Source: Cytophagales bacterium (GTDB lineage Bacteria; Bacteroidota; Bacteroidia; Cytophagales; Cyclobacteriaceae). Taken from it: a stretch of DNA of 6,442 bases. The DNA lies in the NCBI GenBank assembly GCA_003537495.1, contig DPSB01000278.1:1-6442 (forward strand), read 5' to 3'. Position numbers and translations under genes: made by a program. The notes beneath the pieces are model-generated. The model had not been told where the DNA came from and did no database searches. It saw nothing but the letters and a program-made list of their open reading frames with translations. Numbering within the stretch: the stretch's first letter is position 1; each line of letters begins with the position of its first letter. Positions 1 through 5,613 of this stretch are shown here, in pieces.

Positions 1-641
1 CAAAATTGTTAGAGCAGCACCCACTAAATAAATTATACGCACGCCCCCCGCGCGTACGCCTGTCTGCCGAACAACTACGCGATCAGGCACTAGCCGTAAG
101 CGGATTGTTGAGTAATAAAATGTACGGCCCCAGTGTAATGCCGTATCAACCGGCTGGCATTTGGAAATCGCCTTGGAACGGACAAGATTGGAAGATGAGT
201 GAAGGCGAGGATAAGCATCGCAGATCATTATATACTTATTTAAAACGCACCGCTCCATATCCTTCTATGCTTACATTCGATGGTGCTTCGCGCGAAGTGT
301 GTACGGCAAGGCGCATTCGCACCAACACGCCTTTGCAGGCATTGGTAACGCTGAATGATTCGGTGTATGTAGAAGCTGCACATCACCTTGCAATGAAAAT
401 GCAAACCCAATCATCCGTAAAGGAACAGATTGGACTAGCCTATGAAATGGCAACTGGTCAGAAAATTACCGAACGAAAATTGGCAGCATTTGAAAAATTG
501 TATGCAGAAGGAATAAAAGAATACCAAGGCGGAACGATGATGAAGGTTCGCAACAAGAAAGAAGACCAACCACAACTGAAGGCACTGAGTTTAGTGGCAG
601 CCGCCATTCTTAATCTGGATGAAGTGGTAACAAAAAATTGA
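1..641 (+). CDS. PSD1 / DUF1553 domain protein, C-terminal part (5' end outside window)
   Basis: The reading frame is open from the left edge (codons in phase with base 3) to the TGA at 639-641, so this is the last ~213 residues of a longer protein. The TTG at base 6 is not a credible start because the frame runs on upstream and the text is already mid-domain. Recognisable DUF1553 blocks appear in order: an R-L-S-A-E-Q-L-R-D-Q-A-L-A-V-S-G-L-L helix, GPSVMPYQPAGIW, RRSLYTYLKRTAPYP, a TFDGASREVC...RIRTNTPLQAL segment ending in LND, and the family's typical end AAAILNLDEVVTKN. Full-length relatives usually carry an N-terminal PSCyt1 haem domain and a DUF1549 (PSD) domain before this part; neither is visible here. 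Members are usually exported. Their biochemical role is unknown, although they commonly sit beside DUF1501 genes, as here. Family assignment is firm; function is not. Confidence 0.93.
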   Translation, partial: KLLEQHPLNKLYARPPRVRLSAEQLRDQALAVSGLLSNKMYGPSVMPYQPAGIWKSPWNGQDWKMSEGEDKHRRSLYTYLKRTAPYPSMLTFDGASREVCTARRIRTNTPLQALVTLNDSVYVEAAHHLAMKMQTQSSVKEQIGLAYEMATGQKITERKLAAFEKLYAEGIKEYQGGTMMKVRNKKEDQPQLKALSLVAAAILNLDEVVTKN

Positions 642-653
642 ATTATGTAGAGA

Positions 654-677
654 ATGGTTTGTGAGGACACAAACCAT
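654..677 (+). repeat. REP-like hairpin, copy 1
   Basis: A perfect inverted repeat with 10-bp arms: ATGGTTTGTG (654-663), a 4-base loop AGGA, then CACAAACCAT (668-677). It starts 12 bases after the DUF1553 stop codon. Its core (656-675) matches the reverse complement of the hairpin at 785-804 at 17 of 20 positions, and two of the three differences form a compensated base pair. A GTAG tetranucleotide, the usual 5' mark of REP elements linked to RAYT (REP-associated tyrosine) transposases, lies at 647-650, six bases before the core. There is no T-run after it, so an intrinsic terminator is unlikely. The hairpin is seen directly; REP membership is inference. Confidence 0.7.
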
Positions 678-737
678 GGGGAGAGAAAGAAAAAATTTGA
701 ATTGATTAAAAGCAACTAATAATTTACTCTCGTACCA

Positions 738-762
738 AGCCCCTCTCTTGTGGAGAGGGGTT
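738..762. repeat. Palindromic GC-rich dispersed-repeat-like element
   Basis: CCCCTCTC (740-747) and GAGAGGGG (753-760) form a perfect 8-bp stem around the loop TTGTG. A G-T wobble (739:761) and an A-T pair (738:762) extend it. It is followed by TTGGGGTGAGG up to about 771. From memory, this text (CCCCTCTCC..GGAGAGGGG then C/TTGGGGTGAGG) recurs between genes in many Bacteroidota genomes. That recollection cannot be checked here. No U-tract follows, so it is not a typical terminator. Confidence 0.6.
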
Positions 763-783
763 GGGGTGAGGCAAACTAACACA

Positions 784-805
784 AGGTCTGTGTCCACACA
801 GACCT
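784..805 (-). repeat. REP-like hairpin, copy 2 (inverted), just upstream of the DUF1501 start
   Basis: A perfect inverted repeat: AGGTCTGTGT (784-793), two bases CC, then ACACAGACCT (796-805). Read on the minus strand, GTAG (from CTAC at 804-807) sits directly at the 5' edge of the stem, as expected for RAYT-type REPs. Its core is the inverted counterpart of copy 1. It ends seven bases before the ATG of the DUF1501 gene, so in mRNA the stem would occupy the region where a ribosome binds. It could affect translation, or simply have landed there. Confidence 0.7.
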
Positions 806-812
806 ACCAACC

Positions 813-2303
813 ATGAACGAAAAAATTATCCAAGAACTTCAGCGTAAAAAACTCGAAGAAACTACGAGGCGACATTTCCTGCGCGAATGTATTGCCGGCA
901 TGGGCGGACTTGCGCTTGCCTCTGTATTCGGAAGTTGTAATCCGTTCGAGAAGCAAGACAAATACGCGGCCCTGTTTTCATCTAACCCACTTGCACCTAA
1001 AGCACCACAGTTTATTCCCAAAGCCAAGTCGGTAATTTATTTACACATGGCAGGTGCGCCTTCGCAGTTAGAGTTGTTCGATTACAAACCCGCGTTACAC
1101 AAACTCGATGGCCAGGATTGCCCACAGTCGTTGCTGGAAGGGAAAAAGTTTGCCTTCATTCGTGGTGTACCAAAAATGTTGGGGCCACAAGCAAGCTTTA
1201 AACAATACGGGCAAAGTGGCGCATGGGTATCGGAAAATCTGCCCCACTTTTCTTCTATAGTAGATGAAGTTACTTTTCTGAAGGCCATGCAAACTGATCA
1301 GTTTAATCATGGCCCGGCACAATTATTAATGCACACCGGTAGTGCACGTTTAGGCCGACCGAGTATGGGCTCGTGGGTTACATACGGGTTGGGAAGTGAG
1401 AATCAAAATTTACCTGGCTTTGTAGTGCTTACTTCAGGTGGCACCAATCCCGATGCCGGTAAGAGTGTGTGGGGCAGCGGATTTCTTCCATCCGTTTATC
1501 AGGGCGTGCAATGCCGCAGTGAAGGCGATCCTGTTTTATTTATCAAAGACCCGGAGCACATTACCCGCGATCTACGAAAAGCATCCATCGATGCTATTAA
1601 CGAAGTGAATAAAATTCATTACGAAGAAAAAGGTGATCCGGAAATTCTATCGCGCATAGCGCAATATGAAATGGCATATCGCATGCAGATTTCCGTGCCC
1701 GAAGTAATGAACATCAACGATGAACCAAAATATATTCACGAAATGTACGGCACCAAACCAGGCGAAGTAAGTCTGGCCAACAACATTTTGCTTGCGCGAA
1801 AGCTGGTAGAGAAAGGTGTGCGCTTTGTACAGATTTTTGATTGGGGTTGGGATAGTCATGGCACTGATTCTAATCTTGCGATTGATGTGGGCTTCGTAAA
1901 CAAATGCCGCACAGTTGATAAGGCCATGACTGCATTGGTACTTGATCTGAAACAACGCGGCTTGCTAGATGAAACATTAGTAGTGTGGGGTGGTGAGTTT
2001 GGTCGCACGCCCATGGCTGAAAATCGCGAGGGCAAAAAGAATCCGTTTAAAGGTCGTGATCATCACACCGAAGCCTTTACGATCTGGATGGCGGGCGGTG
2101 GAATTAAAAAAGGATTTACCTATGGCGAAACCGATGAAATTGGTTACTCGGCCATTAATGGTAAAACCACTCCGTTCGATTTGCAAGCAACCATCCTGCA
2201 TCAGTTGGGTTTCGATCATGAAAAACTTACGTACGAATTTCAAGGTCGCCCGTTCCGCTTAACGGATGTACATGGAAAAGTTATTCACGAAATAGTTTCT
2301 TAG
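813..2303 (+). CDS. DUF1501 family protein, Tat-exported (alkaline phosphatase/sulfatase-like fold)
   Basis: A 496-residue protein, full length for the family. The N-terminus carries a textbook twin-arginine signal, T-R-R-H-F-L-R at 18-24, followed by a hydrophobic, Gly/Ala-rich stretch (27-40). Cys42 (V-F-G-S-C) could be a loose lipobox, so it may be a lipoprotein. Family blocks visible: LHMAGAPSQLELFDYKP (77-93), FNHGPAQLLMHTGSARLGRP (164-183), DWGWDSHG (343-350), VVWGGEFGRTPMAE (390-403), GRDHH (414-418) and DLQATILHQLG (456-466). The Asp/His/Glu in the DSH, GGEFGR and RDHH motifs are the likely metal or catalytic ligands, by analogy with the alkaline-phosphatase superfamily. The start is forced: an in-frame TAA lies at 777-779 and there is no earlier ATG. 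The activity and substrate of DUF1501 proteins are unknown. The DUF1553 neighbour upstream is its usual partner. Confidence 0.95.
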   Translation: MNEKIIQELQRKKLEETTRRHFLRECIAGMGGLALASVFGSCNPFEKQDKYAALFSSNPLAPKAPQFIPKAKSVIYLHMAGAPSQLELFDYKPALHKLDGQDCPQSLLEGKKFAFIRGVPKMLGPQASFKQYGQSGAWVSENLPHFSSIVDEVTFLKAMQTDQFNHGPAQLLMHTGSARLGRPSMGSWVTYGLGSENQNLPGFVVLTSGGTNPDAGKSVWGSGFLPSVYQGVQCRSEGDPVLFIKDPEHITRDLRKASIDAINEVNKIHYEEKGDPEILSRIAQYEMAYRMQISVPEVMNINDEPKYIHEMYGTKPGEVSLANNILLARKLVEKGVRFVQIFDWGWDSHGTDSNLAIDVGFVNKCRTVDKAMTALVLDLKQRGLLDETLVVWGGEFGRTPMAENREGKKNPFKGRDHHTEAFTIWMAGGGIKKGFTYGETDEIGYSAINGKTTPFDLQATILHQLGFDHEKLTYEFQGRPFRLTDVHGKVIHEIVS

Positions 2304-2384
2304 CTAAGCGAATGAAAATTGTCAAAAATATCAGCCACTGATTCACAGATAAAAAATCTGTAGCTGAAAGAATTTATAGATCAA
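2304..2384. other. Spacer with a small A-loop hairpin
   Basis: This 81-bp AT-rich gap separates the DUF1501 and epimerase-like genes. The only structure seen is ACAGAT (2345-2350), five A, ATCTGT (2356-2361), a weak 6-bp stem. An outer CAGC/GCTG pair (2332-2335, 2363-2366) could extend it through an asymmetric loop. No T-run follows and no convincing Bacteroidota promoter (TTG then TAnnTTTG) was found, so co-transcription across the gap is plausible. Confidence 0.35.
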
Positions 2385-3302
2385 ATGAAAATCAATAGAA
2401 GAGACTTCATCACCAAATCGGCTATAGCCGGAACCGGACTTATGCTAAACACATTAAATACTTTTGCTAACCCGCTTACCTATCCATCGCAAGCCGGTTA
2501 TTCATTATTGATCTTTGCAACCAACTGGGGCTTCAACGGTTCGTACGATGAATTTTGTGCGAAGGCAAAAGCGGCAGGTTACGATGGTTGCGAAATCTGG
2601 TGGCCAGGCGATGCAACGGATCGTAAAAAATTATTGGATGCGCTTGCCAAGAATAATCTTAAGATCGGATTTCTCTATGGCAGTGGCGAAAAAGATTTCG
2701 TAAAACATGAAGCCCAGTTCAACCAATTCTTATCAGAAGCAGCTGCTACCAAACCGGTTTATATCAACTGCCACAGTGGAAAGGATTATTTCACAGCCGA
2801 TCAGAAAGAAAAACTGATCAAACATTCGATAACCGTTTCTTCGCAGAGCGGAATTCCCATCTATCACGAAACGCATCGCGGAAGAGGCTTGTACTCGGCA
2901 CCGGTTACAGAAGAGTTAATCAAACGCGTACCCGGTTTACGTTTAACACTCGACATCTCGCATTGGTGCAACGTACACGAATCATATCTGGAAGATCAAG
3001 CAGAAACAATTAACCTCGCACTTAATCGTACCGATCATATTCATGCGCGCATTGGCCACCCGGAAGGGCCGCAGGTAAACGATCCGCGTGCACCCGAGTG
3101 GGACTATGCCGTTAAATCGCACTTTGCCTGGTGGGATAAAGTGGTTGAAGAAAAAAAGAAAGCCGGTAAACAAATGACATTCTTAACAGAGTTTGGTCCA
3201 ATTGATTACATGCCCGCCTTGCCTTACACACGTCAACCGGTTGCCGATCAATGGGCAATTAATGTGTACATGATGGAAGTTTTGCGCAAGCGATATTCAT
3301 AA
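2385..3302 (+). CDS. Tat-exported TIM-barrel sugar isomerase/epimerase-like protein (xylose isomerase-like superfamily)
   Basis: A 305-residue protein. The N-terminus N-R-R-D-F-I (4-9) followed by a hydrophobic Ala/Gly stretch (12-28, ending T-F-A-N) is a Tat-type signal, so the enzyme should act in the periplasm. The rest reads as an AP-endonuclease-2/xylose-isomerase-like barrel. GYDGCEIWWPG (65-75) is an early strand, H130 lies in YINCHSG, E162 in YHETHRGRG, D190 and H193 in LTLDISHW, H218 and H220 in DHIHARIGHPEGP, and E269 in LTEFGP. E162, D190, a His of HIH, and E269 fit the Glu-Asp-His-Glu metal site known from ketose 3-epimerases of this superfamily. The usual label 'sugar phosphate isomerase/epimerase' is only a superfamily name; an exported enzyme more likely handles a free sugar, glycoside or keto-sugar. 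It sits between DUF1501 and a membrane cytochrome, seven bases from the latter, pointing to one operon. Confidence 0.9.
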   Translation: MKINRRDFITKSAIAGTGLMLNTLNTFANPLTYPSQAGYSLLIFATNWGFNGSYDEFCAKAKAAGYDGCEIWWPGDATDRKKLLDALAKNNLKIGFLYGSGEKDFVKHEAQFNQFLSEAAATKPVYINCHSGKDYFTADQKEKLIKHSITVSSQSGIPIYHETHRGRGLYSAPVTEELIKRVPGLRLTLDISHWCNVHESYLEDQAETINLALNRTDHIHARIGHPEGPQVNDPRAPEWDYAVKSHFAWWDKVVEEKKKAGKQMTFLTEFGPIDYMPALPYTRQPVADQWAINVYMMEVLRKRYS

Positions 3303-3309
3303 TATTATA

Positions 3310-4650
3310 ATGGAGTTCATCGGTCGCTTACATCCGTTACTCGTTCACCTGCCCATCGGCATCTTGCTGCTGGTAGTATTATTTGAATGGCTTCCATTTC
3401 GGAAACCCTACAAATCACTCAGACGATCCATCCGGATTATTTTGTGGTTAGGATTTTTTGCAGCACTCAGTTCGGTGGTAAGCGGCCTCTTGCTAAAAGA
3501 GAATGGCGACTACGAATGGCAATCTGTAAAGCAGCACCAGTTTGCGGGCATCGCGCTTACGCTGATTACAGGCGTGTATGCGTGGGCACGTGGACAAAAA
3601 CAATTCAAGCGCATCTACAAATTTTTATCGGTGTTGATGTTGGCTTTAATTATTGTTACCGGTCATTTGGGTGGAACACTTACGCACGGTGAAGGATTTT
3701 TGTTTGAAGCTAAAAGTAACAATGCTGATTTGGCACAGGTAAATTTACAACAAGCACATTTTTACAACGATCTGGTACAACCGATTCTGGATTCGAAATG
3801 CTATGCGTGTCACGGTTCCGGTAAACAGAAAGGCAAATTACGATTAGATGCCCCCGAACATATTTTGAAAGGTGGTAAAGGTGGTGTTGTGTTGGTGGCT
3901 GGCAAGACCGATGAAAGCGAAATGATCAATAGAACCTTGTTGCCGCTTGACGATGACGACCACATGCCGCCCAAAGAGAAAGCACAACTCACACCAACCG
4001 AGATTGAAATTTTAAAACTATGGATTTCATCCGGTGCTGATTTTAACAAATCGGTTATAGAAAGCAATCAGTTGACTGCGTTGCAAAAAATCATTTCGAC
4101 TAAAGCAACTTCTATGGCAGAAGTTCCGGAAGGAAATACGGATGCAGCCGATCAAAAAATTATTCAGTCATTAAGTCGATTGGGCGCGGTTGTGTTGCCC
4201 GTAGCAGATGGTAGTAATTACATTTCGGTGAATCTTGTAAATGTTACAGCTATTGATTCTTCTTTCGATCTGTTGGTGAAATTAAAACAACAACTTGTCT
4301 GGCTAAAAGCAGGCGACCTTCCGGTTGCTGATTCACATCTGGATCAACTTTCACAATTAACACAACTTTCTAAACTTAGCTTGGAGCGCACCGCTATTAC
4401 CGATTCCGGATTGACGCAACTTAACACACTAACAAATCTTCAATACCTGAATTTAAATCAAACCAAAATTACCACCACCGGAATAAAATCACTGGAGGGA
4501 TTAAAAAATCTGCAATCACTCTATATTTATGGCACCGGTGCAAAAGCTACTGAACTGGCAGCTTTACAACAAGCTTTCCCCAATACGAAAATCGAATTTG
4601 GAAATTATATAGTACCAACTCTTGAAACGGATACTACCATCTTAAAGTAA
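3310..4650 (+). CDS. DUF2231 membrane domain - c-type cytochrome (PSCyt1-like) - leucine-rich repeat fusion protein
   Basis: A 446-residue three-part protein. Residues 1-130 form a DUF2231-like membrane domain with four hydrophobic helices (about 10-28, 42-62, 77-93, 104-120). It has conserved histidines in RLHPLLVHLPIG (H8, H13) and near GHLGGTLTHGEG (H119, H126). Residues ~150-245 form a haem c domain: C164-Y-A-C167-H168 is the attachment motif, GKLRLDAPEHILKGG is typical of planctomycete-type cytochrome domains, and M219 in DDDDHMPPK is the likely distal ligand. Residues ~320-415 carry leucine-rich repeats with an exact 24-residue period: Leu/Ile line up at 344/368/392, 347/371/395, 350/374/398, 353/377/401 and 356/380/404, with Thr at 361/385/409. 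An earlier degenerate unit covers 320-343. The haem and LRR parts should face the periplasm. It may accept electrons from a partner enzyme and bind protein or glycan through the LRRs; both are inference. It starts seven bases after the epimerase-like gene. Confidence 0.93.
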   Translation: MEFIGRLHPLLVHLPIGILLLVVLFEWLPFRKPYKSLRRSIRIILWLGFFAALSSVVSGLLLKENGDYEWQSVKQHQFAGIALTLITGVYAWARGQKQFKRIYKFLSVLMLALIIVTGHLGGTLTHGEGFLFEAKSNNADLAQVNLQQAHFYNDLVQPILDSKCYACHGSGKQKGKLRLDAPEHILKGGKGGVVLVAGKTDESEMINRTLLPLDDDDHMPPKEKAQLTPTEIEILKLWISSGADFNKSVIESNQLTALQKIISTKATSMAEVPEGNTDAADQKIIQSLSRLGAVVLPVADGSNYISVNLVNVTAIDSSFDLLVKLKQQLVWLKAGDLPVADSHLDQLSQLTQLSKLSLERTAITDSGLTQLNTLTNLQYLNLNQTKITTTGIKSLEGLKNLQSLYIYGTGAKATELAALQQAFPNTKIEFGNYIVPTLETDTTILK

Positions 4651-4688
4651 ACTTGAATTTTATATCTTTCGATCATAAACCTATACAA

Positions 4689-4778
4689 TCTTTGTGCTCC
4701 TTAGCGGCTTGGTGACTTTGTGGTTCCAGTATTTAATATTAAACCACTAAGGCGCGAAGTCTCTAAGTTTCACAAAGA
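4689..4778. repeat. Long imperfect palindromic dispersed-repeat-like element
   Basis: The left arm, 4690-4725 (from CTTTGTGCTCCTTAGCG to GTGGTT), and the right arm, 4742-4777 (from AACCACTAAGGCGCGAAG to CACAAAG), match as inverted repeats at 27 of 36 positions, with one more pair outside (4689:4778). They are separated by a 16-bp AT-rich spacer. The outer 7 bp and the inner 6 bp are perfect; mismatches cluster in between. The element fills about half of the 176-bp gap between the cytochrome and SDR genes. From memory, AACCACTAAGG...CACAAAG-type text is a common intergenic repeat in Bacteroidota and some other phyla. It holds no ORF, and its function is unknown. The remainder of the gap (4651-4688, 4779-4826) shows no convincing promoter or terminator. 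Confidence 0.7.
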
Positions 4779-4826
4779 CAAAGATGATTCTTCGCAAAAT
4801 ATTGCATTGACTAGTAGGTAAGTAAC

Positions 4827-5612
4827 ATGAAAATGCTTCAAAATAAATCCATCGTAATCATTGGCGGAACAACCGGCCTGGGGTTATCCGCAGCAAAAGC
4901 ATTTGTGCGCGAAGGTGCGAATGTGGTTGTGGTTGGCCGTAGTGCCGATAGTGTAAATGAAGCACAACAGCAGCTTGGAAAAAATTCGGTTGCCCTTGCA
5001 GGGGATGCTACCCAACCCGGTGCAGCACAACAAGCTATCGCAACATGCATTGAAAAATTTAAAAGTTTTGATGGCCTGTATCACGTTGCCGGTGGCAGCG
5101 GGCGCAAGTTTGGCGATGGTCCTTTGCACGAACTATCATTGGAAGGCTGGAACAAGACATTTGAATTGAATCTCACTTCACTCATGCTTTCCAATCAAGC
5201 CGCAGTACAAACTTTCCTGAAACAAAAAACTAGTGGAACTATTTTGAATATGGGTTCAGTGCTGGGCTTTTCACCTTCACCACAACACTTTGTAACGCAT
5301 GCGTATGCAGCTGCCAAAGCCGCAGTGATTGGCTTTACTAAATCAACAGCTGCCTATTATGCAAAAGATAATATTCGCATTAACTTATTGGCACCAGCGC
5401 TGGTAAAAACACCGATGGCGCAACGAGCAGCAAATGATGAAACTATTTTATCGTTCATAAAAACAAAACAACCGTTGGATGGCGGTCGCATTGGCAAACC
5501 GGAAGACCTCGATGGCGCTGCGGTTTATTTTATGTCCGATCAATCACGGTTTACAACCGGACAAGTATTGGCCATAGATGGCGGTTGGGATCTAAGTGAA
5601 GGACAATATTAG
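4827..5612 (+). CDS. SDR family NAD(P)-dependent oxidoreductase
   Basis: A 261-residue classical short-chain dehydrogenase, cytoplasmic with no signal peptide. The Rossmann glycine motif is G-G-T-T-G-L-G (13-19). Arg38 after the second strand (VVGRSA) points to NADP(H) rather than NAD(H). D60 fits the adenine-contacting Asp. The usual NNAG is replaced by H-V-A-G-G (86-90). The catalytic set is N115 (FELN), S144 (NMGS), Y160 and K164 (YAAAK). LAPALVKTPM (188-197) and TGQVLAIDGGW (244-254) are the usual C-terminal landmarks. ATG at 4827 is followed two codons later by another ATG at 4833, so the exact start is uncertain by two residues; GGTAAG at about 4817-4822 is a weak ribosome site. The substrate cannot be told from sequence. 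A sugar, polyol or keto-sugar is suggested by the ROK gene that starts one base after its stop, but fatty-acid-type substrates are also common in this family. Confidence 0.93.
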   Translation: MKMLQNKSIVIIGGTTGLGLSAAKAFVREGANVVVVGRSADSVNEAQQQLGKNSVALAGDATQPGAAQQAIATCIEKFKSFDGLYHVAGGSGRKFGDGPLHELSLEGWNKTFELNLTSLMLSNQAAVQTFLKQKTSGTILNMGSVLGFSPSPQHFVTHAYAAAKAAVIGFTKSTAAYYAKDNIRINLLAPALVKTPMAQRAANDETILSFIKTKQPLDGGRIGKPEDLDGAAVYFMSDQSRFTTGQVLAIDGGWDLSEGQY

Positions 5613-5613
5613 T

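Noticed and set aside
6..641. TTG at base 6 as the true start of a 211-residue protein
   Set aside because: The frame is open to the window edge and the sequence is already inside the DUF1553 domain, so the gene begins upstream of the window.
740..760. Strong GC hairpin as an intrinsic terminator between DUF1553 and DUF1501
   Set aside because: No run of T follows the stem (TTGGGGTGAGG comes next), and the sequence looks like a repeat family instead.
1647..1955. Minus-strand open frame of 102 codons
   Set aside because: It lies entirely antisense to the well-conserved DUF1501 coding region and its translation shows no recognisable domain; the other minus-strand frames inside genes are rejected for the same reason.
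2312..2338. Short ATG frame in the 2304-2384 spacer
   Set aside because: Only eight codons, no ribosome site and no family resemblance.
2345..2361. Hairpin after DUF1501 as a terminator
   Set aside because: The stem is only 6 bp and A/T-rich, the loop is all A, and no T-tract follows.
4320..4560. Repetitive leucine-coding DNA as a nucleotide tandem repeat
   Set aside because: The periodicity is at the protein level (24-residue LRR spacing); the bases themselves diverge freely between units.
4651..4688. TATCTTTC at 4663-4670 as a Bacteroidota -7 promoter element
   Set aside because: It departs from TAnnTTTG at the last base, and no TTG at a suitable -33 distance was found; the nearest, at 4653-4655, is far too close.
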